A stretch of DNA of 64,000 nt, taken from Thermoleophilaceae bacterium (GTDB lineage: Bacteria > Actinomycetota > Thermoleophilia > Solirubrobacterales > Thermoleophilaceae). Below, in pieces: positions 16,337-25,228 of the stretch (positions are counted from its first letter, which is position 1; every line of letters starts with the position of its first letter). The notes under the pieces were generated by a model. It searched no databases and was not told where the DNA came from. It saw nothing but the letters and a program-made list of their open reading frames with translations. Both the position numbers and the translations under genes were made by a program. The DNA lies in contig JAUJNF010000011.1 in assembly GCA_030446485.1 (NCBI GenBank), positions 29,913 through 93,912 of the forward strand, written 5' to 3'.

Positions 16337-17164
16337 TCAGCTCGTCATCCCCGTAAATTGCCCGCCGGTCACGTTGAGCACCTGCCCGTGCACGTAGTTC
16401 GACCACGGTGAGCACAGGAAGAAGATGCCTCCGGCGGCCTCCTCCGGGGTGGCCGGGCGGCCGATCGGGATGAGCATCGCGGCCATCTGGCGCATCTGCT
16501 CGGGGATGCCGAGCTTGATCGACTCGCCATCGCGCTCGATCGTGCCGGCGTCCTCCTTCGCGGCCGTGAGGCGCGTCTCGACGAAGCCGAAGGCGATGGC
16601 GTTCACGTTGATCTTGAACTGGCCCCACTCCTTAGCGAGCGTCTTGGTGAGGCCCACGACGCCGGACTTGCCGGACGAGTAGTTGGCCTGGCCCGCGTTG
16701 CCCATCGTCCCGGAGATCGAGCTCACGTTCACGACCTTCCGGAACACCTCGCGGCCCTCCTCCCGCTCCTTCTTGGCCGGCTCGCGCATGTGGGGGGCGG
16801 CGGCGCGCAGCACCCGGAACGGCACCACGTTGTGGATGTCGAGCATGGCCTGGAACTGCTGGTCGGACATCTTGTGGATGGGGCCGTCCCAGGTGTAGCC
16901 CGCGTTGTTCACGACGATGTCGACGGCGCCGAAGGCCTCGACCGCCCGCGCCACCATGGCGTCGGGCACGCCGTCCTTGGTGAGGTCGCCGGCGAACGAC
17001 ACCGTCTCGCCGCCGATCTCGCCGGAGGCCTGCTCGGCCACGTCGCCGTCCAGGTCGTTGATCAGGACCCGGGCGCCCTGCTCCGCGAGCAGCTCGGCCG
17101 TGGCGCGGCCGATGCCGCGGGCCGATCCGGTGACGATCGCCGCCTTGCCGTCGAGTACTCCCAC
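16337..17164 (-). CDS. SDR-family oxidoreductase, 3-oxoacyl-ACP reductase (FabG)-like
   Basis: A 275-residue classical SDR: VTGSARGIGRATA cofactor motif, an acidic NDLDGD after beta-2, IVVNNAGYTWDG, the catalytic serine in NVSSISGTMGN, and an intact YSSGK catalytic pair. The C-terminal VLNVTGGQF resembles the FabG-type end. The protein is somewhat longer than housekeeping FabG (about 245), with an extra Lys/Glu-rich insert (EPAKKEREEGREVF) before the serine strand, so it may act on acyl-CoA rather than acyl-ACP. AAGGAGG lies 8 nt before the GTG start. Its stop is followed after 5 nt by a heptad-repeat hairpin. Confidence 0.85.
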   Translation of the reverse strand: MGVLDGKAAIVTGSARGIGRATAELLAEQGARVLINDLDGDVAEQASGEIGGETVSFAGDLTKDGVPDAMVARAVEAFGAVDIVVNNAGYTWDGPIHKMSDQQFQAMLDIHNVVPFRVLRAAAPHMREPAKKEREEGREVFRKVVNVSSISGTMGNAGQANYSSGKSGVVGLTKTLAKEWGQFKINVNAIAFGFVETRLTAAKEDAGTIERDGESIKLGIPEQMRQMAAMLIPIGRPATPEEAAGGIFFLCSPWSNYVHGQVLNVTGGQFTGMTS

Positions 17165-17265
17165 TGGTGCTGCCTCCTTAGCCGGAATCGAATGGAGGCG
17201 GCATTGTGACGACCCGGCCCCGCGGGCGCGTCCCGGCGCGGAGGAGCGGTTCGGCTACTCCTCTG

Positions 17266-20200
17266 CTACTCCTCTTCGGGCTCGAGGCCGAGCTTCTCGC
17301 GGGCCTCTTCCTCGGCCTCCTCGGCCGCCGCCGGGAGGCCCTTGCGGCGCCAGTCCGCTTCGTCGAGGCCCGAGGCGTTGGGACCCGGCGGCGGGGGCTC
17401 GCTGTCGGGGCCGTGGACCGACTGCCACAGGATCCGGTCCAGTATCCGCTGGGGGGTCCGGTCGGTGTACTCGAGCGGCAGCTGGGCCGACAGGCGAGCG
17501 TTGGCCGCGCGCGGCCCGTTGCGCTCGGTGAGCGACTGCTCGGGCGTGATCGCCTCGTAGGGCTCGCTGTTGTCGCTCGGGTCGGAGTCGAAGGCGTCGT
17601 ACATCGGCACGGCGGTGGCGTCGAAGAGGTTGAGCGGCTTCATGCCGATCACGATCTCGAGCGTGCGGATGAACGAGAGGAAGTCGTAGCGGGTGTGCAC
17701 GACCGCGCCCCTGCGGGTCCAGGGGCTGATCACGAAGGCCGGGATGCGATGGGCGTCCACGTGGTCGGCGCCGTCCTGCGAGTCGTCCTCGATGACCATG
17801 ATCAGCGACTTGCCCCAGATCGGGGAGTTCGAGATCAGCTCCACCACCTCGCCGAGCGCCAGGTCGTTCTCGGCGATCATGGCCTGCGGCGTGCGCTGGC
17901 CGGGTGTCGTGCCGTTGGTGTGGTCGTTCGGGAGCGTGATGTAGTTGAACTTGGGCACGGCGTTGCGCGAGAGCTGGCGCTCGAAGTGCTGGCGGAAGCA
18001 GTCGAAGCGGCTCTCGGTGTTGAGCGGGTTGACTCCCGGCGGACGGCTCGAGTCGTATACGTCCTGGCGGGTGATCACGTTGGTACCGCCCGACGAGGCG
18101 TCGTTCGAGAAGCAGCCGAGCGGGCCGTTCTCCGGGGCGGGGGGTGGCGGCCCGGGGTTGAGCGGCCCGAGGTCCGACTTGACCGCCTTGGTCACCACCT
18201 GGCGCGTGTCCTCGGGGGTACGGTCGATGTCGTTGAGGGGGACGGTGCCGGCGATCGCCTCGCCGTAGTTGAAGTAGGAGATCGGCTTGCAGCCGGGGAA
18301 GTCGGCGGGGCCCTGACACTCGGCGCGGTCGAACAGGAAGCGCTGCGAGGGCCACGTGACCGAGTACACGCCGAAGTCGAAGGGGCGCTTGCGGTCGGCG
18401 TAGTTCTGGTGCCAGTTCTTCACCACGTAGTCCGAGACCGCCGCCGCCGAGGTCCAGAAGTGGCCGTCGATCGAGGCCTCGGAGTTGGCGTACACGTGGT
18501 CGAGAAGGGGGAAGCGCCGGGCCAGCGCGTGGGCGTTCGGCGTGGTCTTGCTGTCGAACAGGTTCAGGTTTGGGTCGCCGTCCCCGCGCGGATCGTCGCC
18601 CAGGATCTGGTCGTAGGTGCGGTTCTCGCGCACGATGTAGAAGACGTGCTCGATCTTGCCGCCGCCCGGCGCGTCCGGCGCCGCGATAGGCGTGCCCGGC
18701 GGCGGCGGCTGGTCGTTAACCGGGCGGATCTGCCGCGAGGCCCTGGGGGGTGAGCTTGCGCACCGCGTCGTCGGTTGGATAGGCCAGCACGCCCGAGGCC
18801 CCGAACACGTTGCGCGGGAGGTACTTGAAGCGGAACTTGGGATCCTGGCCGGCGGTGGCCGACCCCGCGTCCTCGGCGATCACCGGCTCTGGGCCTCCCC
18901 CCGTCCCGGTCCCGCCGGCGTTCGGCCCGACACCCAGTCCCTTGGCGGCGATCCACACGAGGCTCTTGCGGCCCGGGGTGGCGGCGGCGAACGTCGGATA
19001 GGAGCCGACGGGGATGCGCCCCATCAGCTGGAAGGCCTGGGAGTTCTTCTGGGCGGGCCGCGCCGCGGTCTTCTCCTCCTCGGCCTCCTCGGCCTCCTCG
19101 CCGTAGAACTCGGCGGCCTCCGCCTTCGCGGACTTCGAGAGGTCGACGCCCTTGCGTCCCTCGTGCTGCAGGATGCGGTCGGCCGCCTGGGCGGCGGGTG
19201 CCCTTCTCGACGACGACCTGCGGGCGGTCTGGCGGCAGCGCTGTCGGCGCCCGGTGGTTCGCTGCCGGCCGTTCCGGCAGCCGTTGCGGCGCTTGGCCTT
19301 GCCGCGCGGCTTCCCGTTCGGGCCCCTGCCGGGCCGGTTGGGGCGGTTCGGACGGTTCGGACGGGGCCGCGGCTTCGGTCGCGGCTTCGGTGCCTGGGCC
19401 TTGCGCGCGCAGGCGGGGTCGTCGGTGAGCGCGAACACGGCCACGGCGTCCTCGCCGGAGTTGGCCGAGAGCAGGTTGCACCCGTCCGAGGTCACGCTGA
19501 GCGCCGTGGGGGCGGTGCCGATGCCCTGGGGGCGCTCGACGGACATCGTGCGCTCGACCTCGAGCGTGTTCGTGTTGATCACCGCGATGAGGTCCTGGTG
19601 CGTCACGGCCACGTAGGCGCGCGGCTGCTTGGGGTCGATCGCGATGCCCTCCGGGTGAGACAGGTTGGGACCGACCTGGATGTCCTTGATCTTGCTGGCG
19701 CCGGCGAGATCGATCACCGAGACCGTGCCGGTGGCCTCGTTGGAGACCAGCCCGCGCTTGCCATCGGAGGTGATCGCGGCGCCGTAGGGATAGCGCCCCG
19801 TCTGCACGTAGCGCACCTGCTTGGTGGCCGTGTCGATCACCGCCGCGCGATCGCCCAGGTTGAGGGCCGCGAGCAGCGTCCTGCCGTCGGGGCTGATGGC
19901 CAGGTCGCGCGGCCAGTTGCGCTGGTCCCTACCCGGCGGGAACGACTGCACCGGCGGGTTATCCGGCTGGGGCGGCACCGCGATCAGCTCTCCGCGGGTG
20001 GCAGTGCCGGTCTGCGCGTCGAGGCGGAAGGAGTGGATCACGTCGCCCTGCTTGCCGGGCACCGAGGCGTCCTCCTTCTGGTCGTCCACCCCCGACTCGG
20101 GCACGCCGGACACGTACGCCGTCCGGCCGTCGGGCGCCATGACCATCCCGCCGGTCACCCCCGGCATCGGGATCTGCTGCACCACTCGTCCGGTGCGCGC

Positions 20201-20518
20201 GGCGCGCTCGGCACGGCACGTCTTGCCGGCGGATCCCCTCGGGCAGGTCCCGCGCGGCTCAACCTCGACGATGCGGATGTCGTTGCGCCCGCGCCCGGCC
20301 GAGAGCGTCCACAGGAAGCGGCCGTCGGTGGTCAGCGCGCCGCCTGTCGGCAGGTTCCCGAGCCCCGTGATCTTGCCGACCGGGTCAAGCTTGCGGCCGC
20401 TCGGCTGAATGCGGTTCTCGGGACCGATCCGCCCCTCTTCCTTCGAGTCCTGAGCGATCGCGACGCCGGTGGCCAGCCCGGCGACGGCGAGTACCAGAAC
20501 GAGCAGTCGGCGCCTCAC
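17266..20518 (-). pseudogene. Secreted YVTN beta-propeller / phosphoesterase fusion, split by a frameshift
   Basis: The first frame (20518-18716) starts with a signal peptide (MRRRLLVLVLAVAGLATG) and has propeller repeats (AISPDGRTLLAALN, GYPYGAAITSDGKRGLVSN, HPEGIAIDPKQPRAYVA). It then has an Arg/Pro/Asn-rich stretch and an acidic stretch (EEAEEAEEEK) before stopping at TAA. The second frame (to 17266) continues without a gap in sense: QIRPVNDQPPPPGTP, KIEHVFYIVRENRTYDQILGD, ANSEASIDGHFW, NYITLPNDHTNGT, VIEDDSQDGADHVDAHR. This is the phosphoesterase (phospholipase C-like) family with its metal-binding Asp/His residues. The frame shift falls near 18735-18742, consistent with loss of two bases in GCGCGG. 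A full-length product would be about 1080 residues and exported. Neighbouring exported phosphoesterases suggest phosphate release outside the cell. Confidence 0.82.
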
Positions 20519-20633
20519 GGCGGCTATCTAACCACGGGAGCGGTCAGGCGCGCGCCGCTGGTAACCGGATCTACACAAGCCCCCTCCGCGAGCGGCGGCG
20601 CCGTCGCCGGTCTGGCGACCGCCGCCGGCGCGC

Positions 20634-21740
20634 TCACAGCCCGATCTGCTTGACGAGGATCTCCTTCATCACCTCGTCGGTCCCGCCGCCGATCGGGCCG
20701 AGTCGCGCATCGCGGGCCGCGCGCTCGAGGCCCGCATCCTGGCCGTAGCCCGCGAGCCCGCGCAGCTGCAGCGCCATGTCGGCCACCTCGAAGCAGTCGC
20801 GCTGGGTCTTCAGCTTGGCGATCGTGACCTCGCGCACCGCGTCGTGGCCCCCGGCGAACAGCCGCAGGGCGTTGTAGGTCACGGCCCGGGCCGTCTCCAG
20901 GCGAGTGGCCATGTCCGCCACCGCCCGCCGTGCGTCGCGCCCGCCGCCGTTCCCCGACAGTGGCTCGACCGTGTCCTCAAGCAGCCTCTGCATCGCGCCC
21001 ACGGCGCCCAGCGCCATCAGCAGGCGCTCCCACTGGAAGTTGGCCATGATCAGGTAGAAGCCGCCGTTCTCCCTCCCGAGCAGGTTCTCCTCGGGCACGA
21101 AGACGTCGTCGAAGGCCAGCTCCCCGGTGTCGGAGGCGTGCCAGCCCATCTTCTTGAGGGCCTTCGACTGGTCGAAGCCCTCCATGCCCTTCTCGACCAC
21201 CACGAACGACAGCCCGTGGTGGCCTCCCTCCTGCGTCGTCTTCACCGCACACACCACGAAGTCCGCGCGCACGCCGTTGGTGATGTAGGTCTTGGAGCCG
21301 TTCACCACGTAGCCGCCGTCCACGCGCCGGGCGAAGGTGCGGATGCCGGCCACGTCGGAGCCGGCGCCGGGCTCGGTGATCCCCAGGGCGGCGATCTTCT
21401 CCCCCCGGATGGCCGGCACCAGGAAGCGCTCCTTCTGCTCCTCGGTGCCGAACTTCCACACCGGCGGCGTGGCGATCCCGATGTGGGCCCCGATGCCGGC
21501 CGCCAGCCCACCCGACCCGCAGCGCGACAGCTCCTCGGTGAAGACGGCGTCGTCGAGGAAGTCCCCCGCCTGGCCGCCGTACTCGGACGGGTACTTCAGC
21601 CCCAGGTAGCCGCGCTCGGCCAACCGCTCGAACACCTCATGCGGGAACCAGCGCGCCTCCTCCCACTCCTCGGCGTGCGGCTGAAGCTCACGCTCCACGA
21701 ACTCCCGGACTTCGGCGCGGAGCGCCTCGTGCCTGTCCAA
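20634..21740 (-). CDS. Acyl-CoA dehydrogenase
   Basis: A flavin-dependent dehydrogenase that introduces an alpha,beta double bond in an acyl-CoA. Visible are LGITEPGAGSDVAG (FAD/substrate loop), GSKTYITNGVRADF, MGWHASDTGELAF, KTQRDCFEVADMALQLRG and a C-terminal GPIGGGTDEVMKEI, the usual end of this family. The frame is open to a GTG at 21827, but the first part of that frame is encoded by the heptad repeat (giving LAVGSWQLAG), so I prefer the TTG at 21740, where homology starts (DRHEALRAEVREFVE). The catalytic glutamate was not located with confidence. It lies downstream of an NTF2-like and an MBL-fold gene. Confidence 0.85.
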   Translation of the reverse strand: MDRHEALRAEVREFVERELQPHAEEWEEARWFPHEVFERLAERGYLGLKYPSEYGGQAGDFLDDAVFTEELSRCGSGGLAAGIGAHIGIATPPVWKFGTEEQKERFLVPAIRGEKIAALGITEPGAGSDVAGIRTFARRVDGGYVVNGSKTYITNGVRADFVVCAVKTTQEGGHHGLSFVVVEKGMEGFDQSKALKKMGWHASDTGELAFDDVFVPEENLLGRENGGFYLIMANFQWERLLMALGAVGAMQRLLEDTVEPLSGNGGGRDARRAVADMATRLETARAVTYNALRLFAGGHDAVREVTIAKLKTQRDCFEVADMALQLRGLAGYGQDAGLERAARDARLGPIGGGTDEVMKEILVKQIGL

Positions 21741-21786
21741 GAACGGAGGGCAGGGCCGGCGAGGCGAAGGCTCGAAGGCTGCCCCG

Positions 21787-21814
21787 GCCAACTGCCAACT
21801 GCCAACTGCCAACT
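21787..21814 (-). repeat. Heptad array, four units of AGTTGGC
   Basis: Four perfect consecutive copies of AGTTGGC on the minus strand begin 16 nt after the stop of the NTF2-like gene (21831) and lie just before the acyl-CoA dehydrogenase. It is a variant of the GGTGGAC/AGTTGAC family found at four other stop codons in this window, in the same orientation relative to the upstream gene. Confidence 0.85.
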
Positions 21815-21830
21815 CAGGCGACGCCACGAA

Positions 21831-22244
21831 TCACAGCACGGTGTGCCCGCGCCCCGCATGATCGAACTCGATCAGGTCCCCGCTGCGGTTGCGCTTGCCA
21901 CCGTGGAAGTAGGCCCGCACCTCGGCGATCTTGCCGTCTCGGAACAGGAACCACTCGGAGCCACGGTCGAGGCGGTGCTCTCCCGTCTCGGGGTCGCGCC
22001 AGGTCATCGACCACTCGATGCACGCCTGGTCGCCCTCCTCGATGCCGTTGGCCACCTGCCACTGCCCGGCGAGTGTTTCGACGGCCCACTTCGTATGCTC
22101 GCCGATCGTCCGCGCCCCGCGATGGGGACTGAGCCGGGTGTAGTAGTGCACCGCGTCGTCGGTGAAGTGCGCGGCCACGAGGTCCGGATCGCCCGTGTTG
22201 AGGGCGTGGTAGTAGCTGCGGACGTGGTCGAGCCGCTCGCCCAT
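21831..22244 (-). CDS. NTF2-like (SnoaL-fold) protein
   Basis: A 137-residue single-domain protein with the SnoaL/NTF2-like pattern: an N-terminal helix with SYYHALNTGDPDLVAAHFTDDAVHYY, then a beta-rich half with ACIEWSMTWRDPETG and GSEWFLFRDGKIAEVRAYF, the typical final strand. This fold is used by isomerases, dehydratases and small-ligand binders; catalytic residues cannot be assigned. It starts at ATG 22244, two nt after the stop of the MBL-fold gene, so it is in the same operon. A frame extending far upstream is an artefact of overlap with that gene. Confidence 0.75.
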   Translation of the reverse strand: MGERLDHVRSYYHALNTGDPDLVAAHFTDDAVHYYTRLSPHRGARTIGEHTKWAVETLAGQWQVANGIEEGDQACIEWSMTWRDPETGEHRLDRGSEWFLFRDGKIAEVRAYFHGGKRNRSGDLIEFDHAGRGHTVL

Positions 22245-22246
22245 GC

Positions 22247-23032
22247 TCAGGCCACGGCGGCGTGCTCGAGCTGGCGCCGCACGTCGCCGGTGACCGGATC
22301 GGCGTGACCGGCCCACACCTCGCGCGGATCGAGCGCCGCCAGCTTGCCGATGCTCTCCCGCGCCTGCGGCGTGTCCTGGGTGTAGAAGGGATGGGGCACC
22401 CGCGCCTCCCCGAACTTGCCGGTCTGCGGGTCGAGGGTGTAGATCGTGTCGCTCACGAGCGCCAGGCGGTCGGACTCCCGCCACAGGCCGATCAGCCCGG
22501 GAGCGTGGCCCGGGAGGTGCCGGACCTCGAAGCCCGCCACGTCGTCGCCCTCCGAGACGGTGCCCGCAACCTTCACGGGCCCGCCGTCCCACTTCTTGAT
22601 CAGCGCCGGCATGGCCTTGCGGGTGAGCGGGCTCTCGAGCTTCTCGTAGTCGACGTAGTCCGGCTCGGTCGGGCTCTCGGCCTCCGCCACCTCGTCGGGA
22701 TGGCAGTAGACGGGCGCCCCCAGCCCCGGCGCGGAGCCGCGGTGGTCGGCGTGGCCGTGCCCGAGCACGATGCGCTTGAGACCGCCCATGCGCGCCGTGA
22801 TGTCGCCGATCCACGGGGTCATCTCCTGCACGCCGGCGTCGAACATCGTCACCCCGCCGTCGTCCTCGAGCAGGTAGACGTTCATCGTGCGCTTGGGCAG
22901 GTGGCCGCGCAGCGCCTGCAGACCAATCGCCCCGGCGTCCGCGCCGCCGCGCAGGCACCAGACCCCGGGGGCGACCGGCTCGAGGGTGGGCTTGGCCAGC
23001 ACGCTGGCCGCGCGGTAGGGAAGCTTCGCCAT
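22247..23032 (-). CDS. MBL-fold metallohydrolase
   Basis: A 261-residue metallo-beta-lactamase-fold hydrolase with GHGHADHRG (HxHxDH) near residue 93, LPGHAPGLIG with the next histidine, the bridging aspartate in LVSDTIY, and a final GHADPVTG. It differs from the MBL protein at 10.4 kb in length and motif spacing. AGGAGG lies 4 nt before the ATG. Neighbouring acyl-CoA dehydrogenases and an NTF2-like protein hint at hydrolysis of a thioester or lactone intermediate, but this is inference from context. Operon order on the minus strand is ACAD(2)-MBL-NTF2-ACAD(1). Confidence 0.85.
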   Translation of the reverse strand: MAKLPYRAASVLAKPTLEPVAPGVWCLRGGADAGAIGLQALRGHLPKRTMNVYLLEDDGGVTMFDAGVQEMTPWIGDITARMGGLKRIVLGHGHADHRGSAPGLGAPVYCHPDEVAEAESPTEPDYVDYEKLESPLTRKAMPALIKKWDGGPVKVAGTVSEGDDVAGFEVRHLPGHAPGLIGLWRESDRLALVSDTIYTLDPQTGKFGEARVPHPFYTQDTPQARESIGKLAALDPREVWAGHADPVTGDVRRQLEHAAVA

Positions 23033-23097
23033 GCTGCCTCCTAGAGGGTTGGTTCCGAGTCAATCATGCCGCAGGCGCGGGAATGAGGAGATGACGT

Positions 23098-24303
23098 CTA
23101 CAGCCCGTAGGAGCGGCCGATGACGTCGAGCATGACCTCGTCGGTGCCCGCCCCGATGCGGTTGAGTCGCATGTCCCGCCACACGCGCTCGATCCCGTAC
23201 TCGGTCATGTAGCCGGCGCCGCCGTGGATCTGGATGCACTCGTCGGCCACCTCGACGGCGATCTGCGAGGCGTACAGCTTGGCCATCGAGATCTCGCGGA
23301 CCGGGTACTCCCCGTTGTTGAAGCGCCAGGCGGTGGTGTAGACCATCTGGCGCGCGGTCTCGATCTTGGTGGCCATCTCGGCGAACTTGTGCCGGATCGC
23401 CTGGAACTTGCCGATCGAGCGCCCGAACGCCTGGCGCTCCTTGGCGTACTCGAGCGTCATGTCGAAGGCCCCCTTGGGCGCCCGCCACGCAGCCCGCCGC
23501 GCCGATCAGCCGCTCGCCCTGGAGCTCCCACATGATGTGGTAGAAGCCCTTGCCGACCTGCCCGAGCACCGCGTCGGCCGGCACGCGCATGTCGTTGAAG
23601 GCCAGCAGCGCCGTGTCGGACGCGTGCATGCCCAGCTTCTTCAACTTGTTCTCGACGATGAAGCCGGGGGTGTCGGTGTCCACCAGGAACAGCGTGAAGC
23701 CGTCGTAGCCGGCGTCGGGGTCGGTCTTGGTCACGAGCACGATGTAGTCGGCGCGCGTGCCGTTGGTGATGTAGGTCTTCGAGCCGTTGATCACGTAGTC
23801 GTCGCCGTCGCGCACCGCGCGCGGGTCTTGATGCCCGACACGTCGGAGCCGGCGTCGGGCTCGGTGATTCCCAGGCATGAGATCTTCTCGCCCTTGATCG
23901 AGGGCACGAGGTAGCGCTGCTTCTGCTCCTCCGTGCCAAAGAGGTGGATCGGCGGGGTGGCCATGTCGGTGTGCACGGCGATGCCCATGGCGGTGCCGCC
24001 GGAGTGCGAGTGGGCCATCTCCTCGGAGAGCACGATGTTGGCGTAGTAGTCCCCGCCCTGGCCGCCGTACTCCTCGGGATACGAGAGGCCGAGGAAGCCG
24101 AGCTCGCCCATGCGGGTGAAGACCCAGTCCGGGAAGGTCGTCTCCTCCCACTCCTCGGCGTGCGGCTGCAGCTCGCGCACCACGAAGCTGCGGATCGACT
24201 CCCGCAGCTGATCGTGCTCGTCGGTGAAGATGAAGTGACGCTTCTTGGACTGGAAGTCCGGCTTGATGACGGCGTCGACTGCGGGGCTCACGGCGCTTGA
24301 CAT
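23098..24303 (-). pseudogene. Acyl-CoA dehydrogenase, interrupted by two frameshifts
   Basis: Three frames together give a complete dehydrogenase. Frame one (from ATG 24303) carries HFIFTDEHDQLRESIRSFV to LGITEPDAGSDVSGIKTRA. Frame two carries DDYVINGSKTYITNGTRAD to WELQGERLIGAAGCVAGAQ. Frame three carries MTLEYAKERQAFGRSIGKF to IQIHGGAGYMTEYGIERV and the end IGAGTDEVMLDVIGRSYGL. The breaks fall near 23815-23823, in a GCGCGCGG stretch, and near 23469-23473, in a run of five C. Both are one-base changes in short runs, and nothing appears missing between frames. This is either a recent pseudogene or sequencing error. AGGAGG-like GGGAGG precedes the start. Confidence 0.85.
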
Positions 24304-24455
24304 ACGGGTCCTCCCTGGGGCCTCGGCGGTTGCCTACCTCGCGCAACGCTAGCGGAGCTGCGCGCTCAAGTAAACAGTGGCGCTTCCTACTTCTCACCCG
24401 GCGAGCGGCAAGGCCCGGTCGTCACCCGGGCCGCCGCGGCCCCAGGGCGCCGCGG

Positions 24456-24914
24456 CTACCGACGGCCCACATGCACGACCCAGATGCCGGCCCTGCGCCC
24501 ATGAAAGCGCCCGCGTACGTAGCCCGCCCCTATGTTGCGGACGCGCCGTGAGAGCAGCACCGACCGGTGGCTTCCGGAACGCTTCCAAGAGCGCAGGGTG
24601 CGCCGGTAGCGCGCGGGCCGGCCGCGATGGATCTCCAGCACCTCTCCCCTCACCGTGAAGCGGCGGCTCGCACGGATGCCGCGAGCGGAGTGCCCGAAGC
24701 GGCCGGTTCGCATCATCGACCGGGCGTACGCGACGGCCGAGCGGTTCAGGCTCCGCGAGGCGCGCAGCCGCGGGAGCCCCTGGCCGGCGCGGTAGTCGTT
24801 GATGCCGGCGATCATGACCGCGCGCGCGGGCGGTCCGGCCGTCGCGGAGCCGGCGGGAAGCAGCAGTGCCCCGGCGAGGACCGGGCACAGGAGCAGCATG
24901 CGGACGCGGGACAT
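24456..24914 (-). CDS. Secreted CAP-domain (SCP-like) protein
   Basis: A 152-residue exported protein. A signal peptide is evident (SRVRMLLLCPVLAGALLLPAG then ATA). The mature part begins AGINDYRAGQGLPRLRASRSLNRSAVAYARSM, the usual first helices of CAP/SCP domains, then FGHSARGIRA, with a histidine at the usual ligand position, a VLEIHRG strand, and GSHRSVLLSRRVRNIGAGYV and WVVHVGRR at the end. The domain is short and rich in arginine, and the second CAP histidine appears in SGSHRSVL. Bacterial CAP proteins act outside the cell in poorly known roles. AGAGG lies 6 nt upstream of the ATG. Confidence 0.78.
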   Translation of the reverse strand: MSRVRMLLLCPVLAGALLLPAGSATAGPPARAVMIAGINDYRAGQGLPRLRASRSLNRSAVAYARSMMRTGRFGHSARGIRASRRFTVRGEVLEIHRGRPARYRRTLRSWKRSGSHRSVLLSRRVRNIGAGYVRGRFHGRRAGIWVVHVGRR

Positions 24915-25228
24915 CGGTACCTCTTTCGAAATTGAGCCGTGCGGTTCGCTGTTGCCGACGGGGTGAGCTGTCGGACTCGGGCCACCTGCCGCGGCCCTAC
25001 GACCGCGGTGATGCGGCCGATTCGCCCCAGCCGGAATTCCGGCAATGGGTCCCCCGTGCGCCCGAAGATGCTCCGAGCGCTTAGGCGGGCCGGACTATAC
25101 AGCGGTCACAGACGGCCACTCGTTCCGCCGAGCGGACGCGCCGAAGGGACGCGCCGCCGCAGGTTGACGCGCCGCGCCGCCATCCGTCACAGTGGCGAGT
25201 AGGACTTCCCACTACCCGGAGGCGAGCC
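24915..25228. other. Intergenic region between divergent genes
   Basis: About 314 nt without a convincing gene, between the CAP-protein gene (minus) and the enoyl-CoA hydratase operon (plus). It must hold both promoters. It contains a perfect 14-bp palindrome, GCCGGAATTCCGGC, at 25030-25043, and the GGAGG Shine-Dalgarno of the downstream gene at 25218-25222. Small open frames here have no recognisable domain. Confidence 0.6.

Noticed and set aside
17206..20653. Two long plus-strand frames (515 and 665 codons)
   Set aside because: Both are antisense to the propeller/phosphoesterase gene, contain only Arg/Val/His-rich low-complexity sequence, and have no start signals or family motifs.
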